A stretch of 64,000 bases of DNA, taken from the NCBI RefSeq assembly GCF_016806835.2, contig NZ_CP086113.1:1-64000 (forward strand), in the 5' to 3' direction. Positions 16,563 through 24,514 of this stretch are shown in pieces. The stretch comes from Skermanella rosea. GTDB lineage: Bacteria > Pseudomonadota > Alphaproteobacteria > Azospirillales > Azospirillaceae. Within the stretch, counting starts at the first letter, position 1. Every line of letters begins with the position of its first letter. The position numbers and the translations under genes are program-made. The notes under the pieces were generated by a model. The model did not search any database. It had not been told where the DNA came from and worked only from the letters and a program-made list of their open reading frames with translations.

Positions 16563-16970
16563 ATGCCTCTCACGATCGATATGCACCCGGAACCCGCCGC
16601 CGTCCAGGGTGCCAGGGGGCGGACCACGGTGAACACCGACACCTGGTGGCGCAGGGTGAAGGAAGCCACGGTCGAGCGCTATCGCGAGTGGCGGTTCGAC
16701 CGGGACATCGATCAGATCCACACGGCTCTCAACCGCCTGTCGGGCCGGCAGCTCGAGATGATCGGATGCCGGCGCGACCGCCTGCTCGAGGACGTCTACC
16801 GCCTCGTCCACAATCATGCGGTCGCCGACTGGTGCGACAACCCTCTCCCGCTCGCGGCCTGGGTGCCGCCTGCCCACGGAGGCTCCATGGGCGGGGCCTC
16901 CATCGGCGGAGGCCCCGATATCGCCACCCTGGCGACGCTTCCCCGAGAGCGGGTCCTGGAAGCGGCGTGA
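16563..16970 (+). CDS. DUF1127-like small protein with glycine-rich tail
   Basis: A 135-aa protein. The middle part, IHTALNRLSGRQLEMIGCRR followed by DRLLEDVYRLV, resembles the DUF1127/YjiS pattern (LSDRxLxDIGLxRxxI). Such Arg-rich domains are linked to RNA binding and metabolic or stress adaptation in alphaproteobacteria. A Gly-rich stretch (GGSMGGASIGGG) precedes the C-terminus. The start is set by AGGAG 6 nt before the ATG at 16563; an in-frame ATG at 16548 overlaps that site. It is divergent from the ECF sigma gene. Confidence 0.65.
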   Translation: MPLTIDMHPEPAAVQGARGRTTVNTDTWWRRVKEATVERYREWRFDRDIDQIHTALNRLSGRQLEMIGCRRDRLLEDVYRLVHNHAVADWCDNPLPLAAWVPPAHGGSMGGASIGGGPDIATLATLPRERVLEAA

Positions 16971-17451
16971 CGGGTCCCCGGGACGTTCGCCGGCGGCCGC
17001 CTCGGATCCGGGGCGGTCGTTCGGTGCGCAGGTGCCTGCGTCCGACCGGCCACCTTCGACACCCGAGAGGGCATCGCGACCTCCTTGGTCTCAACCGCTT
17101 TCGCCCGGAACGATGTCGCTTCGGTCAGGATCCCGGTGGCGCCAGGTCATCGATCAAGCCCGTCCGATAGCAGCGCCGTCGAGGGCGGCCACGTCATGCG
17201 AATCCATGTAACTTCCGGATTAATCCCGAGAAGATGCCACTACGTTACTTCAGACTATGAATGACGGTATTACGGCAAGCGCAATTGTTATTTGGTCTCT
17301 GGCGCCGTCTTTTGGACAGGTGCCGGTGTATAGTCACATGTTCATTTTATTGCCAAGTTACTCCCTGCGAGAACATCAGCCGTGCCAGCCAAGGTGGTAG
17401 GGTTTCCTTCAGCGGCAACCCGCCAAAACAAATCCAAGAAAAGAGGCTGAC
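16971..17451. other. Intergenic region, 481 bp, no gene supported
   Basis: The first 230 bp are GC-rich and the rest is clearly AT-richer than its surroundings (for example 17211-17300), as expected of a promoter region for the lipoprotein gene. A leftward frame starting at 17074 has a good Shine-Dalgarno but low-complexity Pro/Ala/Ser content and runs antisense into the DUF1127-like gene, so it is not called. Confidence 0.4.
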
Positions 17452-18147
17452 ATGGGATTTCCAGTTCGACAGGGCCGGCGGGCTTTCCCCGCCGCGCCGG
17501 CCGCCCTCGCCCTGGTGCCGCTGGCCGGCATCCTGCTGACCGGATGCGTCGAACCGGGAGTCGGGGAACCGCTGGTCGTCTCCCGGCCGTCGGCCCACGC
17601 GGGCATGAAGCTCGTCCAACCTTCCTTCGAGATGCGGACGGTGCAGGCGCTGGTCGGACAGGCCGGAACCGCGGCGCCGCCGCCGCACCCGCCCCTGGAC
17701 CACGGCGGGGTCGCGCTCCCCGCCAGGGTTTCCGAGACCCCGTCCGTCGCGCAGGCCGACCTGATCCGGTCGCCGTCGATGCCGAGCTTCACGATGGCCG
17801 ACCGGGTCGTGGCCCTGCAAACCCAGACTATGCTCGCGGGCCTGGCCTGCGGCGGGGTCTGGGCGGACCCGTCGGCGTTCCAGAAATACGCCGATTTCAC
17901 CGTCCGCAACTCGTCCCTGCTCCGCCGCTCCCAGTCGGAGGTCGCCGCGCGGCTGGGTGGCGTGGAAGCCTTCGACAGGATGCACACCCGCATCTCGAAC
18001 GGCGAGTCCAGGCGCCTGATCGATCTCGGAGACGCCGCTTATTGCGCGGAGATGAGAAAGCCGTTCTACGTGGTGGTGGCGCTCGACGAGCCACGCTTCG
18101 CCGGAATGGCCATGGACCATGAAACCGTGATCGCGTCGCTGCAATAG
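17452..18147 (+). CDS. Hypothetical outer- or inner-membrane lipoprotein
   Basis: A 231-aa exported protein. The signal peptide ends in a lipobox, LAGILLTGC, so Cys is lipidated after cleavage. The mature part has a Pro-rich linker (AAPPPHPPL) and a C-terminal domain of about 110 residues with two cysteines (LACGG, AYCAEM). No known family is recognised. GAGG lies 6 nt before the ATG. It stands alone, with an AT-rich upstream region, and converges on the methionine aminopeptidase gene. Confidence 0.75.
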   Translation: MGFPVRQGRRAFPAAPAALALVPLAGILLTGCVEPGVGEPLVVSRPSAHAGMKLVQPSFEMRTVQALVGQAGTAAPPPHPPLDHGGVALPARVSETPSVAQADLIRSPSMPSFTMADRVVALQTQTMLAGLACGGVWADPSAFQKYADFTVRNSSLLRRSQSEVAARLGGVEAFDRMHTRISNGESRRLIDLGDAAYCAEMRKPFYVVVALDEPRFAGMAMDHETVIASLQ

Positions 18148-18173
18148 GGCGGCGCGCGGCCTGTTGCCGACTT

Positions 18174-19013
18174 CTACGCACCGCCGCCGGCGGATTTCGC
18201 GATCCGGTTGGCGGATGGGTAGGGCGGTTTGGTGAACTGCGCGGGCGAGAGGGTGAAGATTTCGCAGCCGGTCTCCGTGACGCCGACGCTGTGCTCGAAC
18301 TGGGCGGAGAGGCACCGGTCCCGGCTCACGGCCGTCCACCCGTCGCTGAGAATCTTCACGTCCGGCCGGCCCGCGTTCACCATCGGCTCGACCGTCAGGA
18401 ACATCCCCGGCCGCAGTTCCGGGCCTTCCCCGATCCGTCCGTAGTTCAGGACGTTCGGCGCGTCGTGGTAAACACGCCCCAGGCCGTGGCCACAGAAGTC
18501 ACGGACGACGGTGAAGCGCTCCGCCTCCACGCACCGCTGGATGGCGAAGCCGATGTCACCGACCGTCGCGCCGGGCCGGATCGCCCCGATGCCGCGCATC
18601 ATCGCCTCGTAGGTCACGTCGATAAGGCGCTGGGCGCGCAAGCCGATCTTGCCGACCCCGTACATGCGGCTGCTGTCCCCGTGCCACCCGTCGAGGATCA
18701 CCGCCAGGTCGATGTTGAGGATGTCGCCTTCCGCCAGCCTCCGTTCGCCGGGAATGCCGTGGCAGACGACGTGGTTGAGCGAGATGCAGGTCGCATGGGC
18801 GTAGCCGCGGTAGCCCAGCGAGGCCGGCGTGGCTCCATGGTCGACGATGTATTCGTGGCAGAGCCGGTCAAGCTCCGCCGTGGTGATGCCCGCCCCGACA
18901 TGATCGGTGATCATGTCCAAGGTGGACGCGGCGAGCCGGCCGGCCGCCCGCATCCCGGCGAAATCCTCCGCAGGGTGCAGCTTTATGCCTCGGTGAACAG
19001 CAAGACGGGTCAT
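18174..19013 (-). CDS. map: Type I methionine aminopeptidase
   Basis: A 279-aa cytoplasmic enzyme that removes the initiator Met from nascent proteins. All five metal ligands are present: Asp102 (NIDLAV), Asp113 (HGDSS), His176 (GHGLG), Glu209 (VEPM) and Glu240 (QFEHSV); the catalytic His85 lies in VCHGIP. It has a C-terminal extension of about 20 residues rich in Ser/Ala. The start overlaps the stop of a TetR gene (TGATG). Coupling to a TetR regulator and the lone position suggest an accessory, regulated copy rather than the housekeeping enzyme (inference). Confidence 0.93.
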   Translation of the reverse strand: MTRLAVHRGIKLHPAEDFAGMRAAGRLAASTLDMITDHVGAGITTAELDRLCHEYIVDHGATPASLGYRGYAHATCISLNHVVCHGIPGERRLAEGDILNIDLAVILDGWHGDSSRMYGVGKIGLRAQRLIDVTYEAMMRGIGAIRPGATVGDIGFAIQRCVEAERFTVVRDFCGHGLGRVYHDAPNVLNYGRIGEGPELRPGMFLTVEPMVNAGRPDVKILSDGWTAVSRDRCLSAQFEHSVGVTETGCEIFTLSPAQFTKPPYPSANRIAKSAGGGA

Positions 19014-19663
19014 CAGCGGTCCTGGATCATGGGAGAGAGGGCGGCGGCGTCACGCGACGGCCGCATGCCCGCGTCCTGCGTGACGGCGACGGGCATCCCG
19101 GCATGGAGTTCGGCGATCATCCGCTCCGCGAAGGACGGCGGCGCAGCGCCCCTGGAGAGGTGGGGGCGGAGGATGGCGATGGGCGCGTCGAAGATCAGGA
19201 ACTTGGCCCTCGCCAGTTCCTCGTCACGGACCGTCCCATCCCCGCACGCCGCGACGCAGGCCCGGAAGGCGCCGTCGAACTCGTCCTCCAGCGTCTCGAG
19301 CGCCGCCCGCAGCGGTGCCGGGGGTGGGCTGTCCTCGAACAGGGTGACCGGCTCGTTCAGGAGCAGGAAGCGGGCGCGGTGCCCGTTCTCCCTGGACCAG
19401 GGCAGGATGGCCAGGGCCGCGTCACGCGGACGGCCTTCGCGGAGCAGAGGAGCCAGGGTCCCGACGAAGGAAGCGTAGGCCGTGTTCCACGCCATGCCGA
19501 TGACGGCCGCGCGGGACTCGAAGCGATGATAGATCGACCCCGTCGGCGCCCCCACCCGCCGGGCGATCGCCTGCATGGTGGCGGCAGCGGGGCCGCCCTC
19601 GGCCACCAGGGCCGTCGTGGCGTCGACGAAGTCTTTCTCGGAAAAGCGTGCGGTCCTGACCAT
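19013..19663 (-). CDS. TetR/AcrR-family transcriptional regulator
   Basis: A 216-aa repressor. The N-terminal helix-turn-helix is typical: FVDATTALVAEGGPAAATMQ then AIARRVGAPTGSIYHRFESR. The C-terminal ligand domain is of TetR type but gives no ligand clue. The start at 19663 (MVRTAR) leaves the candidate operator upstream; an in-frame ATG at 19681 would place it inside the gene. Neither start has a Shine-Dalgarno, so the message may be leaderless. It overlaps map downstream and is divergent from a VOC gene, either of which it may control. Confidence 0.85.
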   Translation of the reverse strand: MVRTARFSEKDFVDATTALVAEGGPAAATMQAIARRVGAPTGSIYHRFESRAAVIGMAWNTAYASFVGTLAPLLREGRPRDAALAILPWSRENGHRARFLLLNEPVTLFEDSPPPAPLRAALETLEDEFDGAFRACVAACGDGTVRDEELARAKFLIFDAPIAILRPHLSRGAAPPSFAERMIAELHAGMPVAVTQDAGMRPSRDAAALSPMIQDR

Positions 19664-19668
19664 GGCAA

Positions 19669-19691
19669 TTAGAATGCACATTTTAGAATGC
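19669..19691. promoter_or_regulatory. Candidate TetR operator
   Basis: The word ttagaatgc occurs twice, at 19669-19677 and 19683-19691, with a 14-bp period. An imperfect 16-bp palindrome (tagaatg / cattcta-like) covers 19670-19685. It lies directly before the TetR start codon and in the divergent gap with the VOC gene, where an autoregulatory operator is expected. Confidence 0.45.
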
Positions 19692-19840
19692 GCCGTCTAC
19701 TTGTTTCCGCTGCTGAATCATGGAGGAAGGCATGTCCCGGCGCCGGATCGGAATCAGTGTCGGCGCGCGAGCGTCCCGCTCGTCCTTGGGACGGAACCGC
19801 CGCTTCGGCCGGGGCCGTGTCGACAGGAAGGGAGGACGCG

Positions 19841-20311
19841 ATGAAGGTTACACAGCATCTCTGGTTCGACAGGGACATGGAGGCGGCGGTCCGCTTCTAC
19901 ACGTCGTTGATCCCGGGTTCCCGGATCGAGGAAACCTCGGCGATCATGGCCGACACGCCGTCCGGTCCGGCCGGGAGCGTCAGGATCGTCGCTTTCACGC
20001 TCGGTGACCAGAACTACATGGCGATCGAAGCCGGGCCGCTGGATCCCTTCAACCACAGCTTCTCGATCATGGTGGAATGCGACACCCAGCAGGAAATCGA
20101 CCGCCTCTGGGATGCCCTGAAGGAGGGCGGGTCCGTGGAGCAGTGCGGCTGGCTTAAGGACCGCTGGGGCTTATCGTGGCAGATCGCGCCGAAGCGGCTG
20201 CGCGAGCTGATGGGCGACCCTGACCCGGCCCTCGTCAGGAGGGTGACCGAGGCGATGCTCAAGATGGTCAAGCTGGAGATCGGCCCGCTGGAGGCGGCTG
20301 CGCGGGGCTGA
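19841..20311 (+). CDS. VOC-family protein (PhnB-like glyoxalase/dioxygenase fold)
   Basis: A 156-aa protein beginning VTQHLWFDRDMEAAVRFYTS, the standard PhnB/3-demethylubiquinone methyltransferase-like VOC start. The second half has IMVECDTQQEIDRLWDALKE and the ending DRWGLSWQIAPKRLRELM, typical of this subgroup. The enzymatic role of these proteins is unproven. GGGAGG lies 5 nt before the ATG. It is divergent from tetR-map across a 177-bp gap that holds a candidate TetR site. Confidence 0.88.
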   Translation: MKVTQHLWFDRDMEAAVRFYTSLIPGSRIEETSAIMADTPSGPAGSVRIVAFTLGDQNYMAIEAGPLDPFNHSFSIMVECDTQQEIDRLWDALKEGGSVEQCGWLKDRWGLSWQIAPKRLRELMGDPDPALVRRVTEAMLKMVKLEIGPLEAAARG

Positions 20312-20381
20312 TACCGCAACCGCTGAAACGGTTCCGGACATGCGACCGTGTCCCATCAAGCGGGATACGCGATCCTGGTGG

Positions 20382-20524
20382 CTCGGCACAGTATTCTTGA
20401 TGACGTTCGGCAAAGCGGAGTGCGGTAGGTCGGCCTTCGCCCGTCAGGGCTTCGGCCACGCTGTCGGCGTCGGCCTTCGGCCGAGGCCGACCTACGAAGA
20501 CTCAATCAAGAACACTGTGCCGAG
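20382..20524. repeat. MITE-like palindromic element
   Basis: A 143-bp element with terminal inverted repeats of about 20 bp: ctcggcacag at 20382-20391 with its continuation to 20401 pairs with 20505-20524, with one mismatch. Inside, a second perfect pair of 11 bp (gtaggtcggcc at 20425-20435, ggccgacctac at 20485-20495) flanks a GC-rich core. No ORF of note is inside. The nested arms allow a long cruciform or RNA hairpin. It resembles a non-autonomous transposon or REP-type repeat; relatives elsewhere in the genome are expected. Confidence 0.6.
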
Positions 20525-21006
20525 TCACTGGCTGCTATGAGGACGACGCCGGTATCCTGCGTGTCCGGTTGAAGAGATTGGCAGAGCTGGCGCGGCATGC
20601 CCCGGAGGATCGGGCCCGGTTTCTGAACCAAGATGTTCGTTACCGTACCGCTTTCCTCACATGACGATGGCCATATGCCTGCTCTTGGCAAGGAGATGAC
20701 CGGTGGTGGAGCGTGATCAAGTCGCGTTCGCTCGATCCTGCTCATTAGCCATAGAGTCAGTAAGCCTTGGAGCCGGTGTATAGGCGAAACGCACAGAGAT
20801 ACCGAAGGGCGTCACAATACATATCTCTGATGAGGAGGTGCCCGAAACTGGGCAATCTGCCGGTTATGCGCAGCGGTACAGTTATTTCCTGGCAGCACCT
20901 TGCGGGAACCACGAAAGCGTTCCACCTCGATATTATTGCCCTCCACGATCCTGGCTGTGGGCGACTGAGAGATGTGTGTGCTCCCGCTGAACCGTAGGGG
21001 ACACAA
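20525..21006. other. Intergenic region upstream of Crp/Fnr gene, no gene supported
   Basis: These 482 bp are of mixed composition. Short open frames exist on both strands but have poor ribosome sites and no recognisable protein pattern. The last 200 bp are AT-richer and should contain the promoter of the Crp/Fnr gene. No TTGAT-N4-ATCAA FNR box is visible. Confidence 0.4.
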
Positions 21007-21714
21007 ATGTCTCAGATCAAGCAATCCGCCGTGCGTAACCAGCTCCTGGCCGCCCTGCCGCCCGCCGACTTCGGGCTTCTGGCCAACTCCCTGACGCTTG
21101 TCGCCCTGCCTCTCAGGCAAACCCTCTTCGAAGCGGACGAGCCGATCGGGGCCGCCTACTTCGTCGAGACGGGCATGGTGTCGAACCTGGCCTATCTGGT
21201 GAACGGCGACGCCATCGAGGTCGGAGTCACCGGCTCCGACGGCATGGTCGGGACGCCGCTCATCCTTGGCGCTGACACCGCCCCTGCCGGGGCTGTGGTC
21301 CAGATGGAAGGCACGGCGCTGCGCATCAGCGCGGCGGCCCTGAAGCAGGCGTTCAACGAGAGCAGGGCGCTGCACGCCCGGCTGCTGCGCTACGTGCAGG
21401 CGTTCTACACCCAGGTCTCGCAAACGGCAGTGTGCAACGGCAACCACCCGCTCGAAGAGCGCCTGGCCCGCTGGCTGCTGATGGCGCATGACCGTGCCGA
21501 GGGCGACGATTTCCCGATGACCCACGAGTTCATGGCGATGATGCTGGGCGTCCGCCGGGCCGGCGTGACCGTCACCGCCGGCACCCTGAAGCAGGCCGGC
21601 ATGATCGGCTATTCAGGTGGCCGCATGACCATCCTCGACCGACCGGCTCTGGAGAGCGCCTCCTGCGAGTGCTACGGCATCGTTCAGCGATATTCCAAAC
21701 AATTGCTCGGGTAA
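21007..21714 (+). CDS. Crp/Fnr-family transcriptional regulator
   Basis: A 235-aa regulator with an N-terminal cyclic-nucleotide-type beta-barrel (about 20-130: LRQTLFEADEPIGAAYFVET, GTPLILG) and a C-terminal winged helix (about 150-220: HPLEERLARWLLMAHDR, MTHEFMAMMLGVRRAGVTVT). It lacks the N-terminal cysteines of oxygen-sensing FNR, so it is not an iron-sulphur sensor. This subgroup is common in alphaproteobacteria and its ligands are mostly unknown. It stands alone; the next gene starts 108 bp downstream. Confidence 0.9.
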   Translation: MSQIKQSAVRNQLLAALPPADFGLLANSLTLVALPLRQTLFEADEPIGAAYFVETGMVSNLAYLVNGDAIEVGVTGSDGMVGTPLILGADTAPAGAVVQMEGTALRISAAALKQAFNESRALHARLLRYVQAFYTQVSQTAVCNGNHPLEERLARWLLMAHDRAEGDDFPMTHEFMAMMLGVRRAGVTVTAGTLKQAGMIGYSGGRMTILDRPALESASCECYGIVQRYSKQLLG

Positions 21715-21821
21715 AAGCTGCCGTATCGTGGATTTCACGGAGTATAATTCCATTTTATTCATAGTAACATAAAAGCGGTGGCGAGATTTGCGCGCTACCC
21801 TTCCCTGGAGGAAGAGAGCGA

Positions 21822-22097
21822 ATGTCTCATCATCCCAAACTCATCATTCCAGGCGCGCCGGAAGACAAGCTGAAAACCTTGATGGAACTCGCGCGAAATG
21901 CTTCTCCGGAAGATCGCCTGCGTATCGAGCGTACCATCAGGTCCATCGTGAAAGCTCGCCAAGTGGTCGCCGGGATCCAGTTGAATGTAAGGAAAGCGGT
22001 GGCGCGGCTGCAGTCGGCTACAGCTTCCGCACAGCGGATACAGGCGCAGACGAAGCGCATGAGGACCGTGTTTCAGGTCCTTCGTAATCAAATCTAG
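21822..22097 (+). CDS. Small helical hypothetical protein
   Basis: A 91-aa, basic, almost all-helical protein (MELARNASPEDRLRIERTIR, VVAGIQLNVRKAVARLQSAT) with heptad-like spacing that could form a coiled coil. There is no signal peptide or membrane segment. GGAGGAAG lies upstream of the ATG, which makes it a convincing small gene. I do not recognise the family. It follows the Crp/Fnr gene by 107 bp and could be its target or an independent gene. Confidence 0.65.
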   Translation: MSHHPKLIIPGAPEDKLKTLMELARNASPEDRLRIERTIRSIVKARQVVAGIQLNVRKAVARLQSATASAQRIQAQTKRMRTVFQVLRNQI

Positions 22098-22306
22098 AGC
22101 GGACTGTTTTCCATAGGGTCAGTTCCGCGATCGGGCCGGCCCCGTCCGTCATGCGACCTCACCCCAAAGGTGTCATCGATTCCGTCCAGGGATGCCCGGA
22201 AGCCTCCTTGGGTCCCGTCCCGCAGGCCGGCCAGATCGTGGCGGCGGCAGGGCTTGACCGGCGGCAGGCGGCCCCGGGCATCGGGCCGGCTCACTTCAGG
22301 GCAGGG

Positions 22307-23080
22307 TCACTTCAGGATCGTCCTGACTTTCTCGGCAACACCATTGCCGATCGCCTTGTGGGCGGTCGCGCTCAGATGGATGCCGTCCACCCCGTCGGTC
22401 GCGGTCAACTTGCCGACGTCGAGGAAATCGGCCCCGGCCGCTTTCGCGATCGCCTCGTAGTGGGCCGGCAATGCCTTCGATTTCTCGACCCCGCCCGCGA
22501 ACCTCTCGGCCCGCTCCGGCGGCGCCACCGTGCCGAGCGGGGGCGGGCAGAGGATCAGGACCTTGGGAGCGGGATAGGAGGTGCCGACCCCGCCCTTGGT
22601 CTGGGTCACGATGTCGGCCAGCTTGCCCACCCCGAGCGCGATCCGCAGGGGCGACCGGTTGAACATCTTCTTCACGTCGTTCGTGCCGAGCATGATCACG
22701 ACGAGATCGAGCGGCAGGTGCGTCGCGATCGCGGCCGGCAGATAGGCCGACCCGTCGAGACCGGCCCCGGAAATGTGCGGCAGCGTCGGGTCGGGCACGT
22801 CGGTCGTCCGGGCGCTCAGCCCTTCGTCGATGATCTCGTAATCCGGCCCGAGCGCCGCCTGGAGGACACCCGGCCACCGGACGTCCTCGGGGTAGCGGGT
22901 GGTCGGGCCGCTTTCGACGGGGACATAGCCCCAGGTATTGGAATCGCCGTAGACCATGATGCGCTTGGCTGCCCCTTCGGCCGCCTGCGCGGCGTTCCCG
23001 CCGAGCAGCATCAAAGCCGTCATCGTCCCGATCAGGCCGCTTTGGATGGCCGATATGAACCGGCGGCGCGTGATGTGCAT
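22307..23080 (-). CDS. Exported SGNH/GDSL-family esterase
   Basis: A 257-aa secreted hydrolase. The N-terminus (MHITRRRFISAIQSGLIGTM) is a signal peptide with a twin-arginine-like RRRF, cleaved near AQA. Catalytic blocks are present: block I VYGDSNTWGY (Ser47), block III LGTNDVKK and block V DGIHLSATAH (Asp/His). These match bacterial arylesterase-type SGNH enzymes that act on esters, lipids or acetylated sugars. GGGGGG precedes the ATG by 3 nt. It is a single gene with no operon partner. Confidence 0.9.
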   Translation of the reverse strand: MHITRRRFISAIQSGLIGTMTALMLLGGNAAQAAEGAAKRIMVYGDSNTWGYVPVESGPTTRYPEDVRWPGVLQAALGPDYEIIDEGLSARTTDVPDPTLPHISGAGLDGSAYLPAAIATHLPLDLVVIMLGTNDVKKMFNRSPLRIALGVGKLADIVTQTKGGVGTSYPAPKVLILCPPPLGTVAPPERAERFAGGVEKSKALPAHYEAIAKAAGADFLDVGKLTATDGVDGIHLSATAHKAIGNGVAEKVRTILK

Positions 23081-23323
23081 GATCCCCCCTTGTTGTCAGC
23101 ATCGAACAGTTGCGGACTATTACTACCGCCCAATCGCAGGTTTGGCCACTTCCGGAATACCCGGATCTGCCGAGGGCAGGCGGATGATCCCTCCGGTTCC
23201 CCGGGCACCCGGCGGATCGCTCCCCGTGATCTTCGGCCCGATCCGGAATGCAGATCCCTGGAATGGCGCTCGGACGGCCCTGCCCCTACTCTTGCGCACG
23301 CCCTACACAGCACGGACCCAGCC

Positions 23324-24469
23324 ATGACGACCGCCGATGCCCTCGACGCCCTGCCCACCCCGGCCCTCATCCTCGACGAAGCCCTCATGCTGCGGAACGT
23401 CGCCCGCCTGCGAGGCCATCTCGGTTCGCTCGGCGTGGCGCTGCGCCCCCACCTGAAGACGGTCAAATCGGTGGAAGCCGCCCGGCGGCTGCTGACGGAC
23501 GGCAACGGCCCCGCCACCGTGTCCACCTTGAAGGAGGCGGAAGCCTTCTCGGCCGCCGGGGTCCGGGACATCCTCTACGCGGTCGGCATCGCGCCCCGGA
23601 AGCTGGGCCGGGTGCTGGCCCTGCGCTCCACCGGCTGCGATCTCGGCGTCGTGCTCGACTCGCCCGAGCAGGCGGCCGCCGTCGCCGAAGCATCCCGGCG
23701 CGCCGGCGATGCGGTTCCGGCCCTGATCGAGATCGACTGCGACGGCCACCGGTCCGGCCTGCGGCCCGACGATCCGGCCGTGATCGACATCGGCCGCATC
23801 CTGGAACAGGGAGGGGCAACCCTGCGCGGCGTGGTCACCCATGCCGGCGAAAGCTACGGCGCCGTCGGTTCCGAGGCCCTGGCGGCCTTCGCCGAACGGG
23901 AGCGGCTGGCCGCCGTCACCGCGGCGGCTGCGTTGCGGGCCGCCGGTCTGCCGTGCCCGGTGGTCAGCGTGGGATCTACCCCCACCGCTCATTTCGCCCG
24001 CGACCTGACCGGCGTCACCGAGGTGCGCGCCGGCGTGTTCGCCCTGTTCGACCTGGTGATGGCGGGGATCGGCGTCTGCTCGATCGACGACATCGCCCTG
24101 TCGGTACTGACCACGGTGATCGGGCACCGGCGCGACCGCGGCTGGATCATCGTCGATGCCGGCTGGATGGCGTTGTCACGTGACCGCGGGACGGCGAAGC
24201 AGGCGGTCGACCAGGGCTATGGCGTCGTCTGCGACGTCGGGGGCCGCGTGCTCGGCGGCCTGATCGTCACCGAGGCCAATCAGGAACATGGGATCGTCGC
24301 CGTCCGGCCGGGCAGCGCCGCCACGCTGCCGGAGCTGCCGGTCGGCACGCTGCTCCGAATCCTGCCCAACCATGCCTGCGCCACGGCTGCCCAGTTCGAC
24401 GGCTACGCGGTCCTGCCGGACGGCGCCTCCCAATCCATAGCCCATTGGCCCCGCTTCCGCGGCTGGTGA
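23324..24469 (+). CDS. DSD1-family PLP enzyme (D-threonine aldolase/D-serine dehydratase type)
   Basis: A 381-aa fold-type III PLP enzyme with an alanine-racemase N-terminal barrel. The PLP-lysine region reads LRPHLKTVKSVEAA, with Lys in the HxKT motif typical of D-threonine aldolase and DSD1. The C-terminal domain has the metal-type motif PNHACATAAQFDGYAV (His and Cys). Such enzymes split D-threonine or 3-hydroxyaspartate, or dehydrate D-serine. ATG at 23324 begins the conserved TPALILDEALMLRN block. It is a single gene convergent with the methyltransferase gene. Confidence 0.9.
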   Translation: MTTADALDALPTPALILDEALMLRNVARLRGHLGSLGVALRPHLKTVKSVEAARRLLTDGNGPATVSTLKEAEAFSAAGVRDILYAVGIAPRKLGRVLALRSTGCDLGVVLDSPEQAAAVAEASRRAGDAVPALIEIDCDGHRSGLRPDDPAVIDIGRILEQGGATLRGVVTHAGESYGAVGSEALAAFAERERLAAVTAAAALRAAGLPCPVVSVGSTPTAHFARDLTGVTEVRAGVFALFDLVMAGIGVCSIDDIALSVLTTVIGHRRDRGWIIVDAGWMALSRDRGTAKQAVDQGYGVVCDVGGRVLGGLIVTEANQEHGIVAVRPGSAATLPELPVGTLLRILPNHACATAAQFDGYAVLPDGASQSIAHWPRFRGW

Positions 24470-24477
24470 CGGAACCG

Positions 24478-24508
24478 GGTCAGGCTGCCTGCCGCCTGCC
24501 GCCTGACC
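24478..24508. terminator. Inverted repeat between convergent genes
   Basis: Perfect 8-bp arms ggtcaggc (24478-24485) and gcctgacc (24501-24508) enclose a C-rich 15-nt loop, between the stops of the PLP-enzyme and methyltransferase genes. No T-run follows on either side, so a bidirectional factor-dependent terminator is only a possibility. Confidence 0.35.
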
Positions 24509-24514
24509 GGCCGT

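Noticed and set aside
16814-17074. Leftward 86-codon frame with a good AGGAGGT ribosome site
   Set aside because: It is Pro/Ala/Ser-rich with no family pattern and runs antisense through the DUF1127-like gene, so it looks like a shadow of GC-rich sequence.
20830-20997. Short rightward frame in front of the Crp/Fnr gene with gaggagg at its start
   Set aside because: The gaggagg lies inside the frame, not upstream, and the sequence has no protein-like pattern.
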